From: an uncultured Lachnospiraceae bacterium
GTDB lineage: Bacteria; Bacillota; Clostridia; Lachnospirales; Lachnospiraceae
Direction of reading: 5' to 3'
Assembly (NCBI GenBank): GCA_910589105.1
Contig: CAJUST010000026.1
Location: 1 to 33,135, forward strand
Length of the DNA: 33,135 nucleotides
This document shows, one piece after another, positions 1-7,373 of the stretch (position 1 is its first letter; the number at the start of each line of letters is the position of its first letter). The notes under the pieces are model-generated. The model was not told where the DNA came from. It ran no database searches and was given only the letters and a program-made list of their open reading frames with translations. Made by a program: the position numbers and the translations under genes.

Positions 1-51
1 CGCGCGACCTTGCCAAGGTCGAGACCGCGGGTTCGAGCCCCGTCTATCGCT
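1..51 (+). tRNA. tRNA-Gly (anticodon GCC), 5' end cut off by window edge
   Basis: The 3' two-thirds of a tRNA is visible. The anticodon stem is CGACC/GGTCG (5-9 with 17-21) around the seven-base loop TTGCCAA, which puts anticodon GCC at 12-14 and specifies glycine. A T-arm with loop TTCGAGC follows, then the acceptor strand CTATCGC and a T discriminator at 51, as is usual in bacterial tRNA-Gly. CCA is not encoded. The D-arm and 5' acceptor strand lie outside the window. An intrinsic terminator begins 11 bases downstream, so this is the last gene of its transcript. Confidence 0.9.
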
Positions 52-62
52 CTTTGGTTGAG

Positions 63-101
63 AACCGCAATTCCTTAATTTAGAGGAGTTGCGGTTTTTT
101 T
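63..101 (+). terminator. Intrinsic terminator after tRNA-Gly
   Basis: The 12-bp arms 63-74 and 85-96 pair with one G/T wobble-type mismatch around a 10-base loop, and a run of seven T follows. The position directly after the tRNA fits its role. Confidence 0.85.
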
Positions 102-203
102 ACAGCTAGAGAGAATTATGGATTGTGAGAAAATCATGTATTTGATTCACAAAAGAGAGAAAACTGCATATAGTAAAGGTGAGAAGCAATACGAGGAATA
201 GTT

Positions 204-1472
204 ATGTCCAAACAAAATATCAGATATCTGCAAAATGATACGACAGACGAAGGCGGATTGCAAATTCAGGTGGAGACGCCTTCTGGCAGGCTGCCAATTC
301 AAGATGCGGAAGTGGAAGTTTCGTATACGGGGGAACCAGAAAGCGCGATTGAAAAGGTAACGACTAATTCATCGGGTCAGACGGAGCGTTTAGAGCTTAA
401 AACCCCGCCTTTAGAGTTCAGTATGGAGCCATCAGAACAGCAGCCCTATGCGGAATATACCATTCAGGTGAGGGCGAAGGGATTTGTGCCTGTGAATGTT
501 TCGGGGATTCAGGTGCTTCCCGGTGAAACGGCAGTACAGCGGGTACGGCTGGCTCCGGAAGAATCGGACATTAATCCAATCAGTAATATTGTAATTCCGG
601 CAAACACATTATTTGGAAATTTTCCGCCAAAGATTCCAGAAGATGAGATTAAGCCAATAGAGGAATCGGGAGAAATTGTACTTAGCCGCGTTGTGGTGCC
701 GGAGTATGTGATTGTCCATGACGGAGCGCCTTCCGATAATACCGCAAGGGATTATTATGTGACGTATAGAGACTATATTAAGAATGTGGCATCGAGTGAA
801 ATTTACGCCACATGGCCGGATGCGACTTTACGCGCAAATATTCTTGCGATAATGTCATTTACCTTAAATCGGGTATTTACGGAATGGTACCGGAATAAAG
901 GGTATGATTTTACAATTACTTCTTCGACTGCGTTTGATCATAAATGGATTTATGGCAGGAACATTTTTAGCAATATCTCCAGAATTGTAGATGAAATCTT
1001 TCAGAACTATCTTTCAAGGCCGAATGTAAAACAGCCAATTTTAACGCAATATTGTGATGGGCAGAGAGTAAGCTGCCCGAATTGGATGAGCCAATGGGGG
1101 TCGAAGGATTTAGGGGACAGGGGCTATAGTTTTATTGAGATTTTGCGTTACTATTATGGAAGCAATATGTATGTGAATGAAGCGGACGAAATTTCGGGCA
1201 TTCCGGCTTCATGGCCAAGGGTGGATTTAACAATTGGATCAAGAGGGGATAAAGTTCGCCAGATGCAGTCGCAGCTTGCCAGAATTTCACGTGCATATCC
1301 GGCGATTCCAACGATTTCAGCAGATGGCATTTATGGCCCGGCAACGGCAGAGGCAGTTGAGGAATTCCAGTCGATTTTTGGGCTTCCGGTGACGGGTGTT
1401 GTGGATTATTCGACATGGTACAAAATTTCTGAGATCTATGTTGCAGTGACGCGTATTGCGGAGTTGTTTTGA
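204..1472 (+). CDS. SpoIID-like protein with C-terminal peptidoglycan-binding domain
   Basis: 422 residues with no signal peptide and no membrane helix. Residues about 18-117 look like a beta-sandwich (carboxypeptidase-regulatory or Ig-like). Residues about 165-320 resemble the SpoIID/LytB fold: note the SEIYATW region near 198-204 and the CPNWMSQWGSKDL...GYSFIEILRYYYG block at 291-319, which matches the conserved end of SpoIID proteins. Residues 342-410 are a PG_binding_1 repeat with the typical DGIYGPAT core at 374-381. SpoIID-family proteins act on peptidoglycan during sporulation and PG_binding_1 anchors to the wall, so a spore-envelope or cell-wall role is inferred. Lack of a signal peptide suggests action inside the mother cell or forespore, or non-classical export. 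GAGGAA lies about 8 bases before the ATG. A CATATAGT box at 167-174 resembles a sporulation sigma -10 element, but no convincing -35 was seen. Confidence 0.75.
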   Translation: MSKQNIRYLQNDTTDEGGLQIQVETPSGRLPIQDAEVEVSYTGEPESAIEKVTTNSSGQTERLELKTPPLEFSMEPSEQQPYAEYTIQVRAKGFVPVNVSGIQVLPGETAVQRVRLAPEESDINPISNIVIPANTLFGNFPPKIPEDEIKPIEESGEIVLSRVVVPEYVIVHDGAPSDNTARDYYVTYRDYIKNVASSEIYATWPDATLRANILAIMSFTLNRVFTEWYRNKGYDFTITSSTAFDHKWIYGRNIFSNISRIVDEIFQNYLSRPNVKQPILTQYCDGQRVSCPNWMSQWGSKDLGDRGYSFIEILRYYYGSNMYVNEADEISGIPASWPRVDLTIGSRGDKVRQMQSQLARISRAYPAIPTISADGIYGPATAEAVEEFQSIFGLPVTGVVDYSTWYKISEIYVAVTRIAELF

Positions 1473-1746
1473 CTGTGTATTGAAAACGATGGGATAAATA
1501 GTGCGGAAATCAATTTTTCATATGTTTGTTCTGCGATATGCAGTATAGTGGAAGTGAACGAATCTTTGTTTGGAAAAAAATAAGGGAAAATCTGGGAATA
1601 GTTTTTCCACAGGCATATAAAGCGAGACGGATAGGCGAAGATTGATTTCCGTAAGAATGGAATACAGAGAGATTAATCGTTTTAGGCTTTTTTTCATAAT
1701 ATGTTTATGATACAATAAGAAAATCACGGATAAAGAGGAAAAGCAG

Positions 1747-3471
1747 ATGGGAGAACAAAAAGAAAAATGGTTTGTTTCAGGGAAGCGGGCAGACTTTCAG
1801 GGAATTGGAAAAAAATTTGGGATCGATCAGGTGACGGCGAGAATTATCCGAAATCGGGATATTGTAGAGGAAGCGGATATTGAAACGTATTTACGGCCGG
1901 ATCTTTCAAAATTATATTCCCCGCATTTAATGAAAGATATGGATATTTTGGTTCGGATTTTAAAGGAAGCGATTCAAGAGGAACGGAAGATTCGGATTAT
2001 TGGGGATTATGATATTGATGGAATACAGTCTACATATATTCTTTTGAAGGGAATCCGCCGGGCAGGCGGGAATGTGACGGCGGCTATCCCGGATCGTATG
2101 AAAGATGGATACGGAATCAATGAAAATCTGATTGCGAAAGCGAAAGAAGACGGCGCAGAGGTGATTTTGACTTGTGACAATGGGATTGCGGCGATTGATG
2201 CGATTGCATACGCCAGAGATTTGGGGCTTACGGTGCTCGTGACGGATCACCATGATATTCCGTATCGGGACGAAGATGGCAAACGTATTTATTTAAGAAG
2301 CAGGGCAAATGCGGTTGTAAACCCGAAACAGCCAGAATGCGAATATCCGTTTTCGGGAATCTGCGGCGCCGTTGTGGCGTTTAAGGTGGTTATGGCGTTA
2401 TATGAAGCGTGTGGCATTTCAGAGCGAGAGGCGTTTGGCTTTTTGGAAAACGCGGCGTTTGCCACTGTAGGAGACGTGATGGATCTGGCCGATGAAAATA
2501 GGATTATCGTAAAATTTGGGTTAGAGCAAATGCGCAATACGGAAAATACTGGCCTTGCCGCTTTAATGCGGGTGAAAGAAGTGTATCCGGACCGGCTTAG
2601 CGCCTACCATTTGGGGTTTGTGTTAGGCCCTTGTTTAAATGCAAGCGGAAGATTGGATACGGCAGTCCGTTCCTTAAAGCTTCTTTTAGCGGAAACGCAA
2701 GAAGAAGCGGAGACACTTGCCAAAGAGCTTGCCGATTTGAATGAGGAACGCAAAAAAATGACGGTGGACGGGCTTTCTTTGGCTTTAGAGGAAATAGAGC
2801 GGAAAAAGATTGCAGAGAAGAACGTGATGGTGGTTTATCTTCCAAACCTGCATGAAAGCCTTGCCGGAATTGTGGCGGGCAGGATTCGGGAGAAATTCCA
2901 TCATCCAGTTTTTGTGCTGACAGATTCAGAGGAAGGCGTGAAAGGATCGGGCAGGTCGGTAGAAGCATATTCGATGTATGAAGAAATGTGTAAATGCGGG
3001 GATTTATTTTTGAAATTCGGAGGGCATCCAATGGCGGCTGGGCTGACTTTGCCAAAAGAAAAGGTAGCGGAATTTACGGATAGAATAAATGGATACGCCT
3101 CGCTGACGCCGGAGGATTTTATTCCGAAAATATCAATCGATGTGCCAATGCCGCTTTCTTATGTGACAAAAGAACTTATTCAGGAATTGAATGTGTTGGA
3201 GCCGTTTGGGAAAGGCAATGAGAAGCCCGTGTTTGCAGATAGAAATATCCGGATTCGGGGCAGACGGATTGTAGGGAAAAACCAAAATGTGGTTAAACTG
3301 ACGTTGTGTGATGAGATGGGGAATCTTTATCCGGCAGTGTATTTTGGAGATGCCCAAGAAATGATGGATTATTTGGATCGGAGAGAGATAATTTCAATCG
3401 TGTATTATCCGGAAATCAACAGCTATATGGGACGTGAGGAAATACAGTTTGTCATTTCGCATTATTGTTAA
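1747..3471 (+). CDS. recJ: Single-stranded-DNA-specific exonuclease RecJ
   Basis: 574 residues, close to the length of E. coli RecJ and shorter than Bacillus RecJ. RecJ degrades single-stranded DNA 5' to 3' with Mn/Mg and works in recombinational and mismatch repair. The DHH phosphoesterase motifs are clear: GDYDIDG at 86-92 (DYDADG in many homologues), CDNG near 143, and TDHHD at 166-170. The DHHA1 domain carries GGHPMAAGLT. The C-terminal part from about residue 463 fits the OB-like domain (NVLEPFGKGNEKPVF). AAGAGGAAA lies just upstream of the ATG. The metallopeptidase gene follows with 19 bases between, so the two are probably co-transcribed. Confidence 0.93.
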   Translation: MGEQKEKWFVSGKRADFQGIGKKFGIDQVTARIIRNRDIVEEADIETYLRPDLSKLYSPHLMKDMDILVRILKEAIQEERKIRIIGDYDIDGIQSTYILLKGIRRAGGNVTAAIPDRMKDGYGINENLIAKAKEDGAEVILTCDNGIAAIDAIAYARDLGLTVLVTDHHDIPYRDEDGKRIYLRSRANAVVNPKQPECEYPFSGICGAVVAFKVVMALYEACGISEREAFGFLENAAFATVGDVMDLADENRIIVKFGLEQMRNTENTGLAALMRVKEVYPDRLSAYHLGFVLGPCLNASGRLDTAVRSLKLLLAETQEEAETLAKELADLNEERKKMTVDGLSLALEEIERKKIAEKNVMVVYLPNLHESLAGIVAGRIREKFHHPVFVLTDSEEGVKGSGRSVEAYSMYEEMCKCGDLFLKFGGHPMAAGLTLPKEKVAEFTDRINGYASLTPEDFIPKISIDVPMPLSYVTKELIQELNVLEPFGKGNEKPVFADRNIRIRGRRIVGKNQNVVKLTLCDEMGNLYPAVYFGDAQEMMDYLDRREIISIVYYPEINSYMGREEIQFVISHYC

Positions 3472-3490
3472 AAAGAGGCGGGGAGGATAT

Positions 3491-4186
3491 ATGGGAGAGA
3501 TTGTGGTGGAGGGGATTGTGATTTCTGTGATAAGGAAGCCAATCAAAGGATTGTATCTGCGTGTGCTTCCGCCTGATGGCAAAACGTGCGTGAGCGCTCC
3601 GGCTTTTATGAGCGATGAAACAATCAGACAGTTTACGTTTTCAAAGTTAGATTGGATAAAAGAGCAGAGAGAACGGTGTATGGCAAAAAAGGCGCTTGCC
3701 GTAAAAGAGTATGTGACGGGAGAAGAATGTTTCGTCTGGGGAAAGAAGCATAAGCTGTATGTTCAGGAAGCAGAGACGGGCTGTAAGGTCAGTGTGTCGG
3801 AAGATAAGCTGGTTTTGCAGATACATAGGGAAAGCGCGAAAGGACAGCGGGAAAAGGTTGTAAATGAATGGTATCGTAGCCAGATGAAACAGCGGATGCC
3901 GGAAATCCTGCAAAAATGTGAGGAAATGACAGGCATACATGTAAAAGAATGGCGTGTGAAAAATATGCGGACGCGCTGGGGGACATGCAATATTGATAAG
4001 AAGCGAATCTGGCTGAATCTGCAGTTGGCAAAGCTGCCGCCGGAATGTTTGGAATATGTGGTAATCCATGAATTGACGCATTTGCTGGAACGGAAGCACA
4101 ATAGGCGGTTTTATGGATTTCTGTATGAGTTTTGCCCAGACTTTAAGGAGAGGGAGAAAATGATGGAAGGGGCTGTGGGCAGGTGA
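3491..4186 (+). CDS. YgjP-like zinc metallopeptidase (M48/SprT-like, DUF45)
   Basis: 231 residues from the ATG at 3491, which is preceded by GGGGAGGAT. An in-frame ATG at 3434 overlaps recJ and has no ribosome binding site, so it was not used. The C-terminal half has the family signature: RTRWGTC near the middle, then VIHELTHLLERKHNRRFY, where HELTH supplies two zinc histidines and the glutamate, and the downstream His-Asn-Arg-Arg-Phe segment supplies a further ligand. The N-terminal half is the basic beta region usual for YgjP. The cellular substrate of this family is not well established. It is probably translated from the recJ transcript and converges on the NUDIX gene, with 29 bases between the stop codons. 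Confidence 0.85.
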   Translation: MGEIVVEGIVISVIRKPIKGLYLRVLPPDGKTCVSAPAFMSDETIRQFTFSKLDWIKEQRERCMAKKALAVKEYVTGEECFVWGKKHKLYVQEAETGCKVSVSEDKLVLQIHRESAKGQREKVVNEWYRSQMKQRMPEILQKCEEMTGIHVKEWRVKNMRTRWGTCNIDKKRIWLNLQLAKLPPECLEYVVIHELTHLLERKHNRRFYGFLYEFCPDFKEREKMMEGAVGR

Positions 4187-4215
4187 TTATGGGGAAAACA
4201 GATGTATCAATTATT

Positions 4216-4668
4216 TTATAATAATTTTACTTCTGTCAGCGTGTCATTTTGATATTTTAATTTCAAGGAGAAATATCCTGAATCTTCGTTTAACAGCCGG
4301 AGGAAGATTTTATCTCCTTCCCAGAGTGGGAGAGATTCAATTTCATCTTTTTTAATCCATGCAAGTTCACCTTCTCTGCATTCGGTAAGGCTGCCTTCAA
4401 AGGCGGAGGCAGTGTAGAGGTGGATATATTCGCTTTCCCAGCCGTCTGCCATAAAAGTCAGGATGCCGCGAAAACGGTATTGGGTGAGCGTAAGCCCCGT
4501 TTCTTCTTTTACTTCCCGCAACAAACATTCTTCCGGCATTTCACCTAGTTCGAACTTACCGCCTACGCCGATCCATTTGCCATGGTTTACGTCACATTTC
4601 TTTTTTGTACGGTGGAGCATTAAGTAACAGCCATCTTTTTCTATATAACACAGCGTAGTAAGTTTCAT
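4216..4668 (-). CDS. NUDIX hydrolase, MutT/8-oxo-dGTP diphosphatase type
   Basis: 150 residues. The Nudix box GX5EX7REUXEEXGU is complete in GKFELGEMPEECLLREVKEETGL-like order (glycine near residue 38, REVKEETG near 51-58). The N-terminal TTLCYIEKDGCYLMLHR and the HGKWIGVGGK segment match MTH1/MutT-like pyrophosphatases that remove oxidised nucleotides from the pool. The exact substrate cannot be read from the sequence. The gene is monocistronic on the minus strand with its own promoter at 4724-4752. AGGAAT-type sequence precedes the start. Confidence 0.85.
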   Translation of the reverse strand: MKLTTLCYIEKDGCYLMLHRTKKKCDVNHGKWIGVGGKFELGEMPEECLLREVKEETGLTLTQYRFRGILTFMADGWESEYIHLYTASAFEGSLTECREGELAWIKKDEIESLPLWEGDKIFLRLLNEDSGYFSLKLKYQNDTLTEVKLL

Positions 4669-4705
4669 GTGTAGATTCCTTTCTGGTTTCTGGATAATTA
4701 AATGT

Positions 4706-4752
4706 TTTTTATAGTATTTTCATATCATACTATAAAAAGAATGATTCTGCAA
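4706..4752 (-). promoter_or_regulatory. Sigma-A-type promoter with overlapping palindrome for the NUDIX gene
   Basis: Read on the minus strand, TTGCAG (4752-4747) and TATGAT (4729-4724) are separated by exactly 17 bases, about 56 bases before the start codon. A perfect 12-bp inverted repeat, TTTTTATAGTAT (4706-4717) and its complement (4727-4738) with a 9-base spacer, overlaps the -10 box and start point. That position suits an operator. It could also be AT-rich coincidence or a weak hairpin. Confidence 0.55.
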
Positions 4753-4945
4753 TAATGATGGAAAGAATATGATTATAATGTGAAATAAAGAATGCTTTAG
4801 CAGACATATTTGAAAAAATAATAAATATGGGTGAAAAAATGCACAGGTAAATATAGGAGAAGAATATACAGGAAAACATGAATGAAAGAATGTACTGGAA
4901 AATAAAAGTTGTTTTTTAGGAGTGATGGTTTTGAAAAGCGTAGCA

Positions 4946-4994
4946 AAAACTCAGGGAGGATGCAGAACAGTTTAGCATCCTCCCTGTTTATTTT
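4946..4994. terminator. Bidirectional intrinsic terminator
   Basis: A perfect 12-bp stem, CAGGGAGGATGC (4952-4963) with GCATCCTCCCTG (4975-4986), has an 11-base loop. The + strand continues with TTTATTTTTTATT. The - strand continues with GAGTTTTTGC. On the minus strand it ends the DUF3784/alcohol dehydrogenase transcript. Confidence 0.85.
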
Positions 4995-5324
4995 TTATTG
5001 TTTTCTGCACTTAATATTTGTAGCGTAAATGATATAAACGATGTCAAGTATTGTGACTCCTAGAAACACATAAATTGTCCATTCGGGAAGAATATTTTCT
5101 CCTAATAATAAAACAAGAATTAACATATCAATTACTAGGAATCCTTTGCCCATTGTGCGGCAGAGTTTCTTTTTGTCGTACTGCATTTGTTCTTGTTCTG
5201 ACATCGAATTAAATCCTGCAATCAGAAAACTGCCTTTTCCGAATAAAAAGAGAACGGTGAAAAGAACACATAGAGCCCATGCTGTCCATGCTACCCAAAC
5301 AGGGCCGTTTATATGAAGCGTCAT
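4995..5324 (-). CDS. DUF3784 domain membrane protein
   Basis: 109 residues with three predicted membrane helices (about 9-28, 61-77 and 82-101). The stretch GKGSFLIAGFNSMSEQE followed by YDKKKLCRTMG between helices 1 and 2 is the hallmark of DUF3784 proteins, which are common in Firmicutes and have no established function. A G-rich Shine-Dalgarno lies just before the ATG. The gene starts 32 bases after the alcohol dehydrogenase stop, with only a T-rich spacer and no terminator, so the two may share a transcript that ends at the hairpin 4952-4986. Confidence 0.75.
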   Translation of the reverse strand: MTLHINGPVWVAWTAWALCVLFTVLFLFGKGSFLIAGFNSMSEQEQMQYDKKKLCRTMGKGFLVIDMLILVLLLGENILPEWTIYVFLGVTILDIVYIIYATNIKCRKQ

Positions 5325-5356
5325 AGATCATCCCCCCTTTTTTTAAGAATGGATTT

Positions 5357-6538
5357 TTAGAAGTCCACTTCTGTTCCGTAATATGTACAGTGGAATAATT
5401 TTTCCATTGCCGCTGGGTCGATTTCTCTTGGATTTGAGCCGGTGCATGCGTCTCCTACGGCGCGTTCTGCGATGCCGGAGATTTTCTCTTTAAATTCATC
5501 TTCATTAATTCCAAACTCTTTTAGTGTTTTCGGAATATGGAGCGTGGCATTAAATTCATCTATTTTTTCACAAAGACTGTTAATGAAAGCTTTCTCTGAA
5601 GTTCCGGAAAGCCCCATCCTGCGCGCGATTTCTGCGTAGCGTTTGGCGGCAACAGGGTCTTTGGCATTGTATTTGATGACGTATGGCAGATAGATGGCAT
5701 TTGCGCATCCATGTGGGATATGTCCGGTGGAAAATGCCGCTCCTGTTTTATGCGCCATGGAATGAACGATTCCAAGAAGCGCGTTCGAAAATGCCATGCC
5801 TGCCAGACATTGCGCATAGTGCATTTCTTCCCTTGCCGTCTTATTGCCGTTGAAGGAAGCGGGCAGATAGTCAAGAACCATTTCAATAGCCTGAAGCGCG
5901 AGTGGATCGGTAAATGGGCAGTTTAATGTAGAAACATATGCTTCGATGGCATGCGTTAAAGCATCCATTCCTGTATAAGCCACTTGTTTAGCAGGCAGGC
6001 CCATTACTAAATCTGGGTCTACAATAGCGACGTCTGGCGTAATATTGAAATCAGCAAGCGGATATTTTACGCCTGTCTGGTAATTGGTGATAACGGAGAA
6101 AGCAGTGACTTCCGTTGCCGTGCCTGATGTAGTCGGAATTGCGCAGAATTTTGCTTTTTGCCGTAACTCTGGGAAGTTAAAGGGAATGCAAAGGTCTTCG
6201 AATGTGGTTTCTGGATATTCATAGAAAGCCCACATGGCTTTTGCAGCGTCAATCGGTGAACCGCCGCCCATGGAAACTATCCAGTCGGGTTCAAAATTGC
6301 GCATAGCTTCTGCGCCCTTCATTACGGTCTCAACGGATGGATCGGGCTCAACGCCTTCAAAAAGTTCTACTTCCATTCCGGCTTCTTTCAGGTAATTTAC
6401 GGCTTTGTCAAGGAAGCCTTGGCGTTTCATGGAACCGCCGCCGACTACTAAGATCGCTTTTTTTCCTTTTAGGTTTTTCAGCTCTTCTAAACAGCCTTTT
6501 CCGTGGTAAATGTCTCTTGGTAATGTAAATCTTGCCAT
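5357..6538 (-). CDS. Iron-containing (type III) alcohol dehydrogenase
   Basis: 393 residues. The ATG at 6538 was chosen because GGAGGA lies 7-8 bases upstream; an ATG at 6553 overlaps that ribosome binding site. These enzymes interconvert aldehydes and alcohols with NAD(P)H. The dinucleotide-binding GGGSPIDAAK lies at 91-100. Metal ligands can be assigned by spacing to the FucO pattern: D192, H196, H259 and H273, in contexts GMDALTHAIEA, IVHSMAHK and TGHIPHG. The sequence resembles fermentative butanol/ethanol dehydrogenases, so a role in reoxidising NAD(P)H during fermentation is likely. Substrate preference cannot be read from sequence. Confidence 0.9.
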   Translation of the reverse strand: MARFTLPRDIYHGKGCLEELKNLKGKKAILVVGGGSMKRQGFLDKAVNYLKEAGMEVELFEGVEPDPSVETVMKGAEAMRNFEPDWIVSMGGGSPIDAAKAMWAFYEYPETTFEDLCIPFNFPELRQKAKFCAIPTTSGTATEVTAFSVITNYQTGVKYPLADFNITPDVAIVDPDLVMGLPAKQVAYTGMDALTHAIEAYVSTLNCPFTDPLALQAIEMVLDYLPASFNGNKTAREEMHYAQCLAGMAFSNALLGIVHSMAHKTGAAFSTGHIPHGCANAIYLPYVIKYNAKDPVAAKRYAEIARRMGLSGTSEKAFINSLCEKIDEFNATLHIPKTLKEFGINEDEFKEKISGIAERAVGDACTGSNPREIDPAAMEKLFHCTYYGTEVDF

Positions 6539-6577
6539 TGTCTCGTCCTCCATTTTCTATTATTATTTTGTGATTTT

Positions 6578-6606
6578 AGTATAGCTCTATTTGGGCAATA
6601 TCGCAA
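6578..6606 (-). promoter_or_regulatory. Promoter of the alcohol dehydrogenase gene
   Basis: On the minus strand TTGCGA (6606-6601) and TATACT (6583-6578) are exactly 17 bases apart, about 40 bases upstream of the start codon. This is a good match to a housekeeping sigma-A promoter. Confidence 0.65.
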
Positions 6607-6845
6607 GTAGGGAAATCCGTGTCCCATTAAAATTTTATAGCGGTTTACGTCGGGAAAGCTAATGTTTGTATTGTGTTTTTTTGGGTAAAAATTGTTTTAT
6701 TAAAGCAAAAAAGATTGGCTGTTGATATTTTTGTGGAAATAACATATAGTGGTAACGAGATGTAAAGTTGTTTTGCGTGTATTGTTTGCGGGCAGAGCTT
6801 AAGTGTTATTTGGGTTTAGAAATTAGCTTTATTCAGATTAGCCAA

Positions 6846-6931
6846 TTTTGCGATATGTAAGCGTTGGTTTATATTCAGTTTTGTGGTATGTAAGCGTTAG
6901 TTTATAGTTAGTTTTGCGGTTAGCTTGTAGA
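6846..6931 (+). repeat. 33-bp tandem direct repeat, about 2.5 copies
   Basis: Units begin at 6846, 6879 and 6912 with TTTTGnG. The first two are 33 bases each and share the ATGTAAGCGTT core with only a handful of differences. The third is partial and decays into the ribosome binding site of the next gene. The repeat lies directly upstream of the small-protein/endonuclease pair, so it may hold regulator binding sites. It may instead be slippage-prone neutral sequence. Confidence 0.6.
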
Positions 6932-6950
6932 TTTTTTGGAGGGGAATTTT

Positions 6951-7373
6951 TTGATTGTGATTGTTTGTTTGGACATGGATTGTGGAATGGGGTTTGGGAA
7001 TAGGCGGCAGAGCCGGGATCGGGCTGTGACGGAACGGATCACGGAAATTTGTAAGGGAAAAAGGCTTTGGATGGATTCGTATTCGGCAGGGATTTATGGG
7101 GAGCTTTGCGGGGTGGAAATACAGGTTTGCGAGAGATTTTTGGAAAATGCGAAAGCGGGAGAGTTTTGTTTGGTGGAAAGGCAAAGCTTGAATGAGTTTT
7201 TTTGGCGGATTGAGGGGATTTTGGCATTTTGGTGGAACCGGAAGTATCCGGCGGATTTATTTTTGGGCTTAGATTTGGAAAAATGGGACAAGGTCCGGAC
7301 GAAAGAATTTTCGGGAAGTTCCCATGAGAAGATTACAGAAGAATTTTTGATTCGGAAAGGGGTCACAGAATGA
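6951..7373 (+). CDS. Conserved-looking small protein of unknown function, coupled to endonuclease
   Basis: 140 residues from a TTG start at 6951, chosen because GGAGGGG (6938-6944) sits 6 bases before it. A longer reading from TTG at 6936 would overlap that site. The protein begins with a hydrophobic strand (LIVIVCLDMDCGMGFG), then NRRQSRDRAV, WMDSYSAGIYGE, a tryptophan-rich segment, and ends GSSHEKITEEFL. I recall similar short Clostridia proteins that are sometimes labelled 'ribonuclease Z', but it has no metallo-beta-lactamase HxHxDH motif, so that label is not supported. It overlaps the endonuclease gene by four bases (ATGA), implying translational coupling and a linked role, possibly as helper or inhibitor. 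Confidence 0.65.
   Translation: MIVIVCLDMDCGMGFGNRRQSRDRAVTERITEICKGKRLWMDSYSAGIYGELCGVEIQVCERFLENAKAGEFCLVERQSLNEFFWRIEGILAFWWNRKYPADLFLGLDLEKWDKVRTKEFSGSSHEKITEEFLIRKGVTE

Larger units (their letters stand above)
4669..4994. other. Non-coding AT-rich interval
   Basis: 326 bases. The left end holds the NUDIX promoter and palindrome and the right end holds a strong bidirectional terminator hairpin. The A-rich middle (about 4755-4920) shows repeated GAAAAnATG-like words but no ORF of note. A 16-codon ORF with a good Shine-Dalgarno (AGGAG) starts at 4925, but it runs into the terminator stem and is probably chance. Confidence 0.6.
6539..6950. other. Intergenic region with promoter and degenerate repeat
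   Basis: 412 bases between divergent genes. Apart from the alcohol dehydrogenase promoter and the 33-bp repeat at 6846-6931, no RNA gene or ORF was recognised. The + strand is strikingly rich in TTG and GTTT words. Confidence 0.5.

Noticed and set aside
2597..3055. 152-codon minus-strand ORF opposite recJ
   Set aside because: It lies entirely inside recJ, whose DHH/DHHA1 motifs are intact.
3647..4099. 150-codon minus-strand ORF opposite the metallopeptidase
   Set aside because: It is a shadow of a gene with clear zinc-protease motifs, and the predicted product has no recognisable family.
4205..4230. AT-rich hairpin between the convergent metallopeptidase and NUDIX genes
   Set aside because: Only a short A/T stem (AATTATT/AATAATT). 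Too weak to call a terminator.
4925..4975. 16-codon ORF with good Shine-Dalgarno (possible peptide ending GGCRTV)
   Set aside because: Its second half is the stem of a strong terminator and no maturation genes lie nearby. Probably chance, though cheap to check for conservation.
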